A DNA stretch of 64,000 nucleotides from Halichoerus grypus (lineage: Eukaryota; Chordata; Mammalia; Carnivora; Phocidae), in the NCBI RefSeq assembly GCF_964656455.1, contig NC_135717.1, forward strand, positions 14,588,775-14,652,774, read 5' to 3'. Position numbers and translations under genes: made by a program. The notes under the pieces are model-generated. The model was not told the DNA's origin. It searched no databases and saw nothing but the letters and a program-made list of their open reading frames with translations. Below are positions 49,206 through 61,959 of this stretch, piece by piece (the stretch's first letter is position 1; each line of letters opens with the position of its first letter).

Positions 49206-49562
49206 TGTTGTGTGTAAGTGAACAAAACCAGAGTCAGAAAAAATTAGCAACAGTAGTAACACCAAAAGAGCAGAGGAGCTGGGAAACCAGCAGAGGTAAG
49301 ATTCCACCACTGCTGCCTTTTGCACTAACTCCTCAATTTACAAAACCAAAGTGAATGTTGACCAAATTGCATGCTTGTCAAAAAGTTAATTCTGAACTGA
49401 ATGACTTAAAGCAAAAACAAACAAACAAAACCCCTCAAAATTAAAACAATTCCTCACTGATGACTATTGTTTCTAAAAACAAAGGAGCATTCAATACCTC
49501 TACTAGAAACTGGGCAATCTATCAAACTCCTTAGAAACCATACCTATTATTGAAATGGCTTT

Positions 49563-49756
49563 GTTTTTTTTTTTTAAGATTTTATTCATTTATTTGATTG
49601 ACAGAGAGAGAGGGAACACAAGCAGGGTGAGGGGCAGAGGGAGAAGCAGGCTTCCTGCTGAGCAGGGAGCCCGATGCAGGGCTCGATCCCAGGACCCTGG
49701 GATCATGACCTGAGCTGAAGGCAGTCGCTTAACTGACTGAGCCACCCAGGCGCCCC
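49563..49756 (-). mobile_element. Can-SINE (SINEC), antisense
   Basis: T-tail then TTTATTCATTTATTTGATTG and the reversed body ending GAGCCACCCAGGCGCCCC. TSD TGAAATGGCTTT at 49551-49562 and 49757-49768. Confidence 0.96.
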
Positions 49757-51190
49757 TGAAATGGCTTTAAACTAAGTTTTATACTATTTGTGAGAGACAA
49801 AACAAAATGTGTCAATCTGGTAAGTCAAATAAACAAAGAACAAGAAAATAAATTCAAAGATACAACTCATGATGCAACCAAATGAAACATTCTTTACATT
49901 CAAAGATAAGCAGGAAAACTGTTATAGAATTACTCTCAAAATAAATTAAGTAACCAACCAATTTCAACCTTAATGAACAACTGAAAATGCAGATCAAGGA
50001 AAGAGGGTAAAGACAATGTTATAAGACTCAGTGAAGAAAATCTGACCCAACAGGAAATCATTAAAGGAAACACATCAAGCTACTAATAATGTTTACTTCC
50101 CCAAAAGGAAGAGAAGGGTTGTAGGTTTATTATTTACATTTCTTCTTAAAGATCCATAAAACACCATGAAGTGTACTAATACACACATTACAAAAGTCTC
50201 AGGAGAGAAAAGAAAAAATGGCAAAAAGAATATTTGAAAAAAGAATGGCCAAAAACTTCAAAAATTTGATGAAAAACATAAATCTACACATCCAAGAAGC
50301 TCAACAAACTCCAAAAAGGATAAACTCAGAGACCCATACTAAGACACATTATAATCAAACTGTCAAAAGACAAAGAGAATCTTGAAAGCAGCAAAACAGT
50401 AGTGACTTATCACCTATGAGAGATCCTTGATAAGATTTAGAACTAATTTCTCATATTTCTCATCACCAACCACAGTAGTCAGGAGGCAATGGGATGACAT
50501 TTAAACAGATGAGAGGAAAAAAAACTGTCAAGCAGGAATATTATACCTGGCAAAACTATCCTTTAAAAAATAAAGGAGAAACTAAGCCACTCCCAGATGA
50601 AAAAAAGCTGAGGGAGTTCACTGTGAGCAGACTGCCCTAGGAGAAATGGTAAAGGGAGTCCTTCAGAACAACAGGAAAGGACACCAGAGAGTAACGTGAA
50701 ACCAAATGAAGAAATAAAGAACTCCAATAAAGGTAACTACATTAGGATAAATATAAAAGCCAGTATTACTCTATTTTTGGTCTGTAACTCCTCTTTTTGT
50801 TTCCTATGTGATTTGAAAGACATCTACATAAAAGAGTAATTACAAATCTGTGTTAAATGGGCATGCAGTATATAAAAATGTAATCTGTGAAATTAACAAC
50901 ATAAAGGAGGAAGCCAGAGCTGCACAGGATCAGTTTTTGTATGTACTTAAAGTTAATTTAGCAGGAATTCAAAATAGACTGTTATAAATTAAATGTCTTT
51001 TCTACTATTAAGAAAATAACTTAAAAAAACATAGAAAAAGGAAAATGAAGAGGGAATCAAAAGGTACACAGGAAAAAAAAATCAAACTAAAAAGGGCAGT
51101 ACTGGAAGAAATGAAAACAAAAAGATGCAAGACATATAGAAAACAAAAATCATACAAGTCTTTATCATAATCACTTTAAATGTAAGTTGA

Positions 51191-51403
51191 CTGGGCGCCT
51201 GGGTGGCTCAGTTGGTTAAGCGACTGCCTTTGGCTCAGGTCATGATCCCAGAGTCCTGGGATCGAATCCCACATCGGGCTCCCTGCTCAGTAGGGAGTCT
51301 GCTTCTCCCTCTGACCCTACCCACTCTTGGGCTCTCTCTATCTCACACTCTCCCTCTCTCAAATAAATAAATAAAAATCTTTTTAATAAATAAATAAATA
51401 AAC
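51191..51403 (+). mobile_element. Can-SINE (SINEC), sense
   Basis: GGGCGCCTGGGTGGCTCAG head, CTCTCTCTATCTC segment and a tail with AAATAAATAAATAAAAATC and a second AATAAATAAATAAATAAAC run. TSD AAATGTAAGTTGA at 51178-51190 and 51404-51416, identical. Confidence 0.97.
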
Positions 51404-51715
51404 AAATGTAAGTTGATTAAATTCACCCATTAAAAAACAGAATGGATTTTTCTTAAAAAAATTGAAGACTTCTATGCTGTCTACAAAATAGGTTCACTTT
51501 AGATCCAAAGATACAAACAGGTTGAAAGTGAAAGGATGGAAAAATTACATTGCATGCAAACAGTAACCAAAAGAGAGCTGGGGTGGCTATACTCATAACA
51601 GACCAAATAGATTTTAAGTAAAAGATCATTACAAGAGACAAGAAAGGTCCTTATATATTGATAAAATGGCTAACTCATCAAGCCAGAACAATTATAAACA
51701 TACATGCACCAAACA

Positions 51716-52140
51716 ACAGGCACACAGGGGATCATCAACAAGATTAACAGCCAATTTCTCATCAGAGTATTGCCAAACCAGGAAATCCCACATGAGCCTT
51801 TGGTGTCCAGAGCTTTTATTGGAGCTCCATCACATACTGCCCACATGGCTAAAGTTGGGTTTCCAGACCCTCCTGGAGGTTCAAGGTCATACTTTTAGTT
51901 ATCAGTTCCTCTGGAGATTGGAACTAATAATGAAATTAATTATGAAACCAATAAGGCTCCAAAGTCTCCACCATAAATCATATTTCTAGACTGTCCAGTG
52001 ACCAAAGCCCCCATGCAAACAAAGATAATCCTATCATGTAGGACATTCCGAGAATCAAGAGATCATCTCCCAGCAGCTGAGGGCAAAAGCCATACATCTT
52101 AGGTAAAGTTAATTTTTCACTACACACCAATGGGTCAGAG
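51716..52140 (-). mobile_element. diverged ERV-type LTR within L1
   Basis: Shares order with the LTR at 19880-20640: GTGTCCAGAGCTTTTATTGG, then GACATTCCGAGAATCAAGAG and CCCAGCAGCTGAGGGCAAAA before the right end. The family is unnamed. L1 text resumes afterwards further along ORF2, so some L1 was lost. Confidence 0.55.
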
Positions 52141-52336
52141 GAAAAATGAAAAGGGAAAATACTTTGAGATAAATAAAAACAAAACCACAACATACCAAAA
52201 CTTATGAAAAACTGAAAAAGCAGTGCTTGGAGAAAAATTAATAGCTGTAAACACCTACAAAAAAAAAAAAAAATCTCAAACATTAACCTAAGTTCACACC
52301 TCAAGTATCTAAAAGAGTAAATTAAAACAAAAGCAA

Positions 52337-52545
52337 GGGGCGCCTGGGTGGCTCAGTCGTTAAGCGTCTGCCTTCAGCTCAGGTCATGATCCCAGGTTCC
52401 TGGGATCAAGCCCCACATCGAGCCCCACATCGGGCTCCCTGCTCGGCAGGAAGCCTGCTTCTCCCTCTCCCGCTCCCCCACTTGTGTTCCCTCTCTCGCT
52501 GTGTCTCTCTCTGTCAAATAAATAAATAAAATCTTAAAAAAAAAA
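52337..52545 (+). mobile_element. Can-SINE (SINEC), sense, with internal tandem duplication
   Basis: Young-looking element with a 12-bp tandem duplication AGCCCCACATCG at 52409-52420 and 52421-52432. TSD AAAAGCAA at 52329-52336 and 52546-52553. Inserted in L1 ORF2. Confidence 0.95.
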
Positions 52546-54309
52546 AAAAGCAAAAAGTAAGAAAGAAATAATAAAGATGAGAACAGAAGTAAAAGAGAGA
52601 ATGGAGAAACACTGGAGAAGAAAGAAACCCCAAGTTGGTCCTATGAAAATATCAACACAATTGACAAACCTGTAACTAGACTAAAAAAGAGAGAAGACAC
52701 AACTAAAATCAGAAATGAAAATGGAGACAATACTGCCAAGCCTGCAGAAATAAAAAGGGGTATAAGAGAATACTGTGAACAACTGTATGCCAACAAATTA
52801 GATATAACCTAAATTAAATGGACAAATTCCTAGAAACACACAAATTGCCAAAAATGACTCACAAAGAAATAGAAAATCTCAACAGATCTATAACAAGTAA
52901 AGAGATTAAGTCAGTAATCAAAAAACTCCCAACCAAAAAAAGTCCAGAAGCAGATGGCTTCACTGGTGAATTCTGCCAAACATTTCAAGAATAATTCTCA
53001 AACTCTTCCCATTAAGAGGAGAAAAGGGAATACTTTTGAACTCCTCTGAGGCCACATTATCTTTGAGCCAAAGATAGCACAAGAAAAATATCCGGTATCC
53101 CTTATGAACATAAATGCAGAAATCCTCAATGAAATGCTATCACACCAAATCCAATAGCATATTAAAATATTATGCAGCATGAATAAGTGGGATTTAGCAA
53201 CTGGGTAAGGAGGATGGAGAGTAACTACTTACTGGATACAAGACTTTATTTTGGAATGATGAAAATGTTTAGGAACTCAGTAGAGGTAGTAATTGAATAA
53301 CATCATGAATGTGTCAGTGAATTCTTTACTATAAAATGTTTAACTTTATGTTATTTGAATTTCATCTCAATAAAAAATTTAAAATTCCTGTCAAAATTCC
53401 AGCTGCCCATTTTTCGGGGGTGGGGGGTGGAGCTGATTTTCAAGATGCATAGAGAAATGCATATGGACCCGAACAGCCAAAATAACTTTGAGAAAGAACA
53501 AATCTGGGAGACTCACACTTCCTGATTTCAAGACTTACTCAAAGCTATAATAATCAAGATTGTGTGATACTGGCATAAGAACAGACATATGGATCAATGG
53601 GACAGAAATGAGTCTAGAAGTGAAACCACACATAGACAACTGATCTGACAAGCATGTCAAGTCCATTCAGTGGAGGAAAAATAGTCTCTCGACAAACAGT
53701 CCTGAGACAGCTGGATATTCACATGCAATGTATGAAGTGGAAACCCTACCTCATATTGCACATGAAAATTAAGTCAAAATTGATCAAAGATCTATATGTA
53801 AGAGCTAAGAAATGAAACTCTTTCAAAAGCACAAGCAACAAATGAAAAAAAAATAAGTCGAACTTCATCAAAATGAAAAACTTTTGTGCTTCAGTCCAGC
53901 GGTTCCTCAAAAAGTTAAACATACAATTATCGTAAGACCTAATAATTCCATTCCTAGGCAGATACACCTGAAAGAATTAGAAACATGGGTTCACACTAAA
54001 ACTTGAACATGAATATTCACAGCCTGTTATTTATAAGAGCCAAAAAGCAGGAACAACCTAATGTCCATCAGCTGAAGAATGGATAAACAAAGTGTAGTGT
54101 ATCCATACAATGGAGTATTATTCAGCTAGAAAAACAAAGGATGAGGTTCTGATTCAAGCAATTACATGAATGAATCTTGAAAACAATTATGCTAACCGAA
54201 AGAAGCCAGACACTATTAAAATGGTCTGGAATTAAATAATGCTAACGGTTGCACAATTTTGTGAATAACCTAAAGGCCAGTGAATCTATACATTTAAAAA
54301 AGGTAAATT

Positions 54310-54505
54310 GGGACACCTGGGTGGCTCAGTCATTAAGCATCTGCCTTTAGCTCAGGTCATGATCCCAGGGTCGTGGGATGAGTCCCACATTGGGTTCCTT
54401 GCTCAGCGGGGAGCCTGCTTCTCCCTCTGCCTGCGCGCTCTCTCTCTCTCGCTGACAAATAAATAAATAAAATCTTAAAAAATAAATAAATAAAAATAAA
54501 AAATA
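54310..54505 (+). mobile_element. Can-SINE (SINEC), sense
   Basis: GGACACCTGGGTGGCTCAG head and a long A-rich tail with AAATAAATAAATAAAATC. TSD AAAAAGGTAAATT on both sides (about 54297-54309 and 54505-54517). Its tail faces the antisense SINE at 54546. Confidence 0.94.
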
Positions 54506-54545
54506 AAAAGGTAAATTTATGCTCTGTGAATTATATCTCAATTTT

Positions 54546-54719
54546 TTTTAAAGATTTTATTTATTTATTTGAGAGAGAGAGCATGAGAGGGGGTAGGGTC
54601 AGAGGGAGAAACAGACTCCCTGCTGAGCAGGGAGCCTGATGCGGGACTCGATCCCGGGACTCCAGGATCATGACATGCGCTGAAGGCAGTCGCTTAACTG
54701 ACTGAGCCACCCAGAAGCC
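54546..54719 (-). mobile_element. Can-SINE (SINEC), antisense
   Basis: TTAAAGATTTTATTTATTTATT start and GAGCCACCCAGAAGCCC end. TSD CTCAATTTT at 54537-54545 and 54720-54728. Confidence 0.94.
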
Positions 54720-54839
54720 CTCAATTTTAAAAATAAGAAAAAGACTGAATATCTATAAGCATCTCAGGAGGTCAGAAAGTGAATGGTAATCTAAAAATAG
54801 GAAATAAAAGCAGAAATTAACGTAAGATGAAATACCTAT

Positions 54840-56820
54840 AATATATGGTGAACTATCAGAAGAATTAATATTGTTAAAATGTCTGTAATACCCATAGATA
54901 GTTACCTATAGATTCAATGCAATCCCTATCAAAATTCCAATGGGATTTCACCAAATCAGAAAAAACAATCTGAAAATTTGTATGGAACCACAAAAGACCC
55001 TCAATAACCAAAGCAATCTTAAGAAAAAAGAACAATGCTGGAGGCCTCACATTTCCGGCTTTCAAAGTTTACTACAAAGCCATTGTAATCAAACCAGTGT
55101 GGCACTGACATAAAGACAGACACATAAACCGATGGAACAAAGAGCCCAAAATAAACCCCTGCATGTACAGTCAACTAATATTTGACTAGGGAACCAAGAA
55201 TACTAAATGGGGAAAGGATAGTCTCTTCAATAAACAGTGATAGGAAAACTGGATAATCACATACAGAGCAACGAAAAAGGACCCCTATCTTACAACACAC
55301 ACAAAAATTAACTTGAAATGGATTAAAGACTTAAACATACGACCTGAAACCATAAAATTCCTAGAAGAAAACAGAGAAAAAGTTCTCTGACACTAATTTT
55401 AGCAATGACTTTTTGGATATGACAACAAAAGCATAAGCAGCAAAAACAAAAACAGACAAATGGGACTACATCAAACTAAAAAGCTTCTGCACAGCAAAGG
55501 AAACCATCAACAAAATGAAAAGACAACCTATGGATGGGAGAAAATATTTACAAACGATTTTCTGAGAAAGGGTTAATATCTAAAGAACTCCAACTCAGTA
55601 ACAAAAAAACACAAACAATTTGATTTTAAAATGGGCAGAGGAACGGAACAGACATTTTTCCAAAGAAGACATCTAAATGGCCAACAGGTACATGAAAAGA
55701 TGCTCAATATCAGGGAAATGTAAATCAAAACCACAATGAGGTATCTGCTCACCCATGTTAGAATAGCGATCCTTGAGAAAACAAGTGTTGACAAGGATGT
55801 GGAAAAAAGAGAACCCTTTTTAGATTTCGGGTTCAGGGAACTGTTAGTGGTAATGTAAATTGGTACAGTCACTATGGAGAGCAGTATGAAGGAGTCTCAA
55901 AAAATAAAAAAAATATAACTGGCATATGATCCAGCAACTTCTTTGGGTATATATCCAAAGGAAATGAAAACAGGATATTCAAAATAGTCAATATATGGAA
56001 ACAACCTAAGTGTCTATAAACAGATGAACAGTTAAAGAACCTGTGACGTGGTGTATACACACACACAAACACACACACACTGGAATATTACTCAGCCATG
56101 AGAAAGAAGAAAATACTCCCATTTATGACAAAATGGATAAACATGGGCATCAAAGACCTTATAATAAGAGAGGTAAATCAAACAGAAAAAGACAAATACA
56201 ACTTGTCGACCCTTGGACGACATAGTTTTGAACTGTGTGGGTCTACTTACACATAGATTTTCAGTAAATATATACATACAGTACTGTAAATGTATTTTCT
56301 CTTCCTTGATGTTCTCAGTAACATTTTCTTTTCTCTAGCTTACTTTATTGTAAGAATATAGTATAATATATAGAACATTCAAAATATGTGTTGGAAGAGT
56401 CAAAAGTTAATATGCAGATTTTCCACTGCACAGTGGATTGGTGCCCTGAACCCCTATGATGTTTAACAGTCAACTGTATGATATCACTTATATGTGGAAT
56501 TTACAAAAGCTGAACTAATGGAAACAGAGCAGGATGGTGGTTACTAGGGGCTAGGGGGTGGGGGAATTGGAGAAATTTTAGTCAAAGGATACAAACTTGC
56601 AGTTACAAGATGAATAAAGTTCTGGAGATGTAATGCACAGCACTGTGATTAGTAGTTAACAATATCCTACATCATATACTTCAAAGTTGCTAAGAGACTA
56701 ATCTTAAATGTTCTCACCATAAAGAAAAAGATAATTATTGGATGTGATGGAAGTGTTAGCTTACACTACCATGGTTATCATATTGCATTATATAAATGTA
56801 TCAAATGAACACACCTTAAA
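54840..56820 (+). mobile_element. old L1 ORF2 C-terminal half and 3' end, split by MER2
   Basis: TAGATTCAATGCAATCCCTA, ATTTGTATGGAACCACAAAA, ACTACATCAAACTAAAAAGC, GAAGACATCTAAATGGCCAA and TGGAATATTACTCAGCCATG appear in L1 order. After the MER2 copy the L1 3' region resumes at 56477 with ATATCACTTATATGTGGAAT. Frames are broken throughout. Confidence 0.88.
56201..56476 (+). mobile_element. MER2-like Tigger MITE
   Basis: Begins ACTTGTCGACCCTTGGACGA and ends GATGTTTAACAGTCAACTG. The core has TTTATTGTAAGAATATAGTA and GGAAGAGTCAAAAGTTAATA. It is a non-autonomous Tc1/mariner-Tigger element with terminal inverted repeats related to CAGTTGACCCTTGAA. Confidence 0.85.
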
Positions 56821-56999
56821 CTTACAAAATGTCACATCAATTATCCATTATAACTCAACAAAAAAATAGAAATGAGCAACAAGTATGGATACTTGATCTA
56901 TTACAAAACTGACACTATAGAACAAGGTAGAAATGGATGGTATTTTAAATAAAGAGTCCTGGGTGAAATGGATGTTCATGTAAGGAGTTAAAAGCACCC

Positions 57000-58260
57000 A
57001 CACTTAAAAAAATTCTTTAATGGAATTAAATGTGAAAGAAAAACAACAAAATATTTAGAAAATAAGAATCTCTTCTTAACTTTCTTAAACAGTTTAAAAC
57101 ACACTCAACAGAAAAGCAAGCCTGATTAAGCTGGACTGTATTAAAATTAGCAACTTCTCCTTATCAAAAGATATGATACAAGAAAGAGACAAGCCATAGA
57201 GTGAAAAAAGAGATTTCCTCATATCTACCAAACCAATAAGAAAAAACACAAATGCAAAAGAAATATTGGCAAAAGCCATAAATGTTCCTGTATGGCCTTG
57301 AATAAGAATGGTTTTTATAATTTATTGACAGTGAACACTAACTTTGAAGCAAGTATCCTTCTCAGAAGAGGGTATCCAAATGACCAATGAATAGAAATGC
57401 AAATTAAATCCACAAGAAAATATTGTTTCACAACCACCACAAAGACTGACAAAACCAGTTGGTGGCAAGGATGCAAAACAACTGGTACACACTGCTGTTA
57501 GGAGTGTAAATTCATACATTACTTTAGAAATTGTTTGGCATTTCTACTAAAGCTGAATGCATGCATACCAAATGATCCAGCAATTCTACTCCTAGATATA
57601 TAGCCAACATTAATGAGCAAATACATACACCAAAAGACATGTATAGGAATATTACTAATAGGATGATTCATGATAGCCAAAAACTGGAACGATGTGACTA
57701 TTCTTCAACAGTAAAATAGATTAACTGTAGCATATTCACATAATGAAATAAAACAGTGGAAATGAACGGACTACAACTGTACACGGCATCATGGATCAAT
57801 CTAACAAACATGTAAAGCAAAATATAGTTGACCCTCGAACGACATGGGTTTGAACTGCACAGATCCACTTATATGTGAATTGTTTATGGTACAGTATTAT
57901 AAATGTATTTTCTCTTCCTTATGACTTTCTTAATAACATCTGCCTTTCTCTAGCTTACTTTATTGTAAGAATACAGTACATAATACATATAACATACAAA
58001 ATATGTGCTAATCGACTATGTTATCGGTAAGGCTTCTGGTCAACAGCAGGCTTTCAGTAGCTGGTTTTGGGGGGCAAAAGTTATACATGGATTTTCAACT
58101 CACAAGGGGTCGGTACTCCAACCCCAGCATTGTTCAAGGGTCAGTTCTGTACTGTATAATTCCATTTCAGTAAAGTTCAAAAACAGGGAAAACTATCTTA
58201 CAGTGTTAGAAGTCAAAACAGTGATTATTTTTAGACAGAAGAGGGGCTAATGACCAGGAG
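57000..58260 (+). mobile_element. old L1 3' region, split by MER2
   Basis: CTCCTTATCAAAAGATATGAT, GTGGCAAGGATGCAAAACAA, ATGATCCAGCAATTCTACTC and GATAGCCAAAAACTGGAACG follow the order of the L1 ORF2 end. After the MITE, AAGTTCAAAAACAGGGAAAA continues it. Confidence 0.75.
57825..58149 (+). mobile_element. MER2-like Tigger MITE, near complete
   Basis: TAGTTGACCCTCGAACGACA start and GTTCAAGGGTCAGTTC end form terminal inverted repeats. The core AGCTTACTTTATTGTAAGAA and GTTATCGGTAAGGCTTCTGG is well kept. Length about 325 bp. Confidence 0.9.
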
Positions 58261-58300
58261 GAAACATGAATGGTGCAAAAGGGTGACTCTGAAGGTGCTC

Positions 58301-58496
58301 CTTTTTTTTTAAAGATTTTATTAATTTATTTGATAGAGAAAGCGAGAGAGCACAAGCAGGGGGAACAGTAGAGGGAGAGGGAGAAGCAGGCTTCCCGCCA
58401 AGCAAGGAGCCCGATGCGGGGCTCGATCCCAGGACCCCGGGATCATGACCTGAGCCGAAGGCAGACGCTTAACCATCTGAGCCACCCAGGCGCCCC
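58301..58496 (-). mobile_element. Can-SINE (SINEC), antisense
   Basis: T-tail, TTAAAGATTTTATTAATTTATT and the reversed body ending GAGCCACCCAGGCGCCCC. TSD TGAAGGTGCTC (58290-58300) and TGAAAGTGCTC (58497-58507). Confidence 0.96.
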
Positions 58497-59089
58497 TGAA
58501 AGTGCTCTTAATACTACTGCTGAATAGAGAGGTGTGTTTGTTTTGTAATAATTCACCACACTGTCCACTTAAGCTCTGTGCACTTTTCTGTTAAGTATGA
58601 TATACTCTAACAATAAATCCTGTGAGAGAGAAAATATATGCAAAATGCTGGGAAAAGGCATTCATTTTTTTAAAGCCCTTATATGTTATATACAGAAGTA
58701 TTCATGGGTAAAGTGATGTATTTATTTGACCTGAAATATTCCAATTCCTCCTCCACCCCAAAAACACAGGGGAGACAGATGAAACAAGAAATGAAGAGTG
58801 CCGATAGTTGTCAAAGTGAAGATCATAGTTACACAGGAATTCATTCTATTACTCTCTTTTCCCTTGCGTGTTTTAAAAATCTATAATAAAAAGTTTAAAA
58901 ATACATAACTGTGAGTTAGACAGAATTCTGTTGTTTCTAATTAGGCAGCTTTCAGTGCTACATATTCTGGATGAGGTTATTATATCCCAGGACTACAGCT
59001 CTTAATTTCGACGATTTATCTTGACAGTTGCAATTCAAGACGACTCGAGTTGAAGCTGTGTCAAAACAAGATAAAATGGTCTCCTAAAA

Positions 59090-59660
59090 TATGGTACTGA
59101 GTTACTAGTAATCAAAGAAATGCAAATCGAAACAGTAATGAGTTACCATTTTGGGTTATCAAATTGGTAAAGATTTTTTAAAATAGCAATATCCAATGCT
59201 GCCTAGAGTTTAGCAAGACAGGCATACTCACTCACTGATGGTAAAAGCAGAATTCAGTAAAAACATTTTGGAAAGTAACACAGCAACATGATTAAAGAAC
59301 CTGAAAAATACTCAAATCTGTTTTGACCCAATAATTGTACTTCTAAAATTTTCACCTTTGGAAATGATAAAAATTGTGGACAAATACTGATAAATAAGAA
59401 CGTTCATTCCAGCTTTATTTATAATAATGAGGTATTATAAACTCTCAAGAGCTTCAATCCCAAGAAAGAGCAAGATGATTTATGACACAGCTATTTAACA
59501 GTGAAGATGATATTTCAGAGCAGTGGTTACGAATCCTAACATGGCAGGAAGCACACTCCTAACAAAAGGAGAGAGCTCAATGGAGACGTAATTTTCAGAA
59601 AGGGGTAAGAAATGGGGAGGGGGACTTGTGTTTTTGTACTTGTTCTTATTGAGAATAACT
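59090..59660 (+). mobile_element. old L1 3' region remnant
   Basis: AAATGCAAATCGAAACAGTA, ACTCACTGATGGTAAAAGCA and GTTCATTCCAGCTTTATTTA keep the L1 ORF2-end order. Very diverged. Confidence 0.5.
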
Positions 59661-61950
59661 GGTTTTAGAAGAATGTTTAATGATAAGGGATAATTTTTAT
59701 GTAACAGTGTTGAATTTTTAGAAGGCTAAAAACAAAACTGTACATAGATGGTATTATTAATGACAGAAATAAGGCGTGGAAGGAAATATAATGAAAGTTG
59801 TGGGATCAGAAACATGTACACACACACATATTTTTTAATAGTACTGACTCTTGAGGTGAGACTAAATCAGCTTAACAGTCTCTTGATATTCCTGATCTCA
59901 ACTATCCATTATAGCAGATGGCTTAAACTAAATTCTCCTGCCCAAAGACCAGAGATTTAGTAAAGGATATAGAAAAAGATCTGCCATAGATTCAGCAGAG
60001 CCTCAGAAGACCATGCATATCCACTTGAATATGAGACAGAGTGTGCCCGGAGTTTGAAGTCAAGTTACTTACAATAGCAAAAAAGAAAGAAGGGCTTGAC
60101 ATTCTCCTGGCAACATGGTTAATATGCAGGAAGATGTTGCCTATGTGAAGGAGTAGAAGGAGGGTGAAACCGTATAAGTGATCTATGTATAGGTACAGAA
60201 TAGACCACAAACGCAGCCACATATTATAAATGCATAAACAGACATACAGGCAAAGGGGTTCATCTCTTGAGGAACCACAAAAGGAGAAAGCTCAGAAGTG
60301 CAAAAGGCAAAAGACAAAGGAGGCTAAGAGCACCGGCAGCTGAATGAGACAAGGAGATTGTAAATAAATACCCAATAGCGGGAAAATAAAATTCCCATTA
60401 GAAGATTTTAAAAAAAAAGGCAGCAATATTTACACTTCAGAAAAGCCTAAGAGTAATATGGAGCAATGTTTCTCCATCCTTTGGAGGTTGGGAGAAAGGG
60501 GAAACTGGGCTCCACTGGCATTTTAACAGGACAGTTTTCACTGTGTGAAAATGACCTGTGCCCTGAGAACCACTAATACAGAAATTTACAACATGGGAAT
60601 GCAAGGAAAAGGAATGAGAATTAAAAAAAAAAAAAAAGATAAATAAGGGAGAAAGAATGTAAGGAATAAAGACAAAACAAAAATAAATGAAAGAGAATAA
60701 ATAAATGGTAAGATTTCTAGAGGAAGAAAGAGCTGAGCACAAAAATCATAGGGCCACTCTCTCTACTTTCCACGTGAGAGAACATCTAAAGTCTAAAGCC
60801 TCTGCCACAAGGGGAACGTAGGACGTAGCCTATCTACAGAAGAGTAAATACAAGTCAGATAAACAATGTCATAAAACTCAAGAAGTAGAAGATCATGTTA
60901 CCGCCTACACCAGGGTGCACACACCGACTCCAATCACCAAAGCAACAACATCGACTTGGATGACTGCGGATATTGACAAAAAAGTAGAATCTCTGGCAAT
61001 GTTCCCACAGGCAAGGTCTACCCATCATCCTGCCGCAGACACAAACAGACACCTGAATCCAGAGTGACAGAAGACGGTATGGGGAGGCTATCTCAGTACA
61101 GCCAAAACGATGAGAGAAAGTAAATTTGAAAGGAATATGGAATAGTCAGAAACCATACATCCCTAAATTCAATAAATCCTACAGATCTATTTCTCCAGAA
61201 ATATTACTTGTAACAATTCATGAGTCCCAATGTTATATACTAAATGCAAACATTTTATAGTTAAGAAACGTTCAGGCTGTTTTAACTCACCAGTTAACCT
61301 CCCTGTGCCTAAACTTGGCTGGGGGGGAGGGGGGGTGGGGGGAGATGACTCATTAGAAGGTGACTAAGTCCGTGAAGAGCCTATAAAATTTCCTCCCTGG
61401 AAAGCTTAACAGTGACAAGATGTGCCTGTGTGTACAGAACTCTAGCTCACGTCTGACTCATAAGAAAGTGAATCTGGAATGACAGCAAGATGAGCCTGGA
61501 AGAAGGGTAGATGGCACTTGCTATACAAATACTAAAATGCCAAAAATTAAGCCTTTCAGCCAAAATCCTTACTTATCTAATTCACATTATTTACCAAATA
61601 GTACGTATAATGGACATACAGTCAAAAAGGATACTTCAAGTTCATCTCTTGAGCCATCCCCACTGCAATATAGATGAAATTAAAAATGAAAAGCACACAG
61701 ATAAAGCTAGCTGAAAAAATATAATGAAACAGCCTTGTGACCAGGAATTGGACCTAGCAGCCTGTCAGAGCACCCACGTGAGCAAAAAATAACCTCCTAC
61801 TCAAGAAGAGCCTGCAAACAATTTCAAAAGATGTGTGGAAATCTGACATTCCCCAAAGACAGCCAACATAGTCCACAATTAGAAAATAAATTCCAGTAAA
61901 AGAAAATTAAAGTGATAGAGCAGGCAACTTTAAAATAAGTGATAAACAGA
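59661..61950. other. intron stretch, no feature recognised apart from a G-rich tract
   Basis: AT-rich, with short A-runs and a G-run tract at 61321-61343 (G7-A-G2, G5-T-G6). No exon, SINE or clear LINE text. Confidence 0.4.
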
Positions 61951-61959
61951 AGATATGAC

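Larger units (their letters stand above)
50160..53190 (+). mobile_element. old L1, 5' region through ORF2 RT, with nested insertions
   Basis: 50160-51180 carries L1 5' and ORF1-side text (AGCAGGAATATTATACCTGG, CAAAACTATCCTTTAAAAAA). 51417-51715 is the ORF2 start and endonuclease side (GAAAGTGAAAGGATGGAAAA, AGAGAGCTGGGGTGGCTATA). 52150-53190 is the endonuclease-RT linker into RT (CCAAAACTTATGAAAAACTG, CTTCACTGGTGAATTCTGCC). SINEs at 51191 and 52337 and an LTR at 51716 interrupt it. No frame survives. Confidence 0.8.
53400..54760 (+). mobile_element. old L1 ORF2 3' half, interrupted by two SINEs
   Basis: TCAAGACTTACTCAAAGCTA, ACTGGCATAAGAACAGACAT, GGATCAATGGGACAGAAATG, and later TAATGTCCATCAGCTGAAGA and TATTATTCAGCTAGAAAAAC follow the ORF2 C-terminal and 3' order. 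Internal deletions are evident. Confidence 0.75.
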
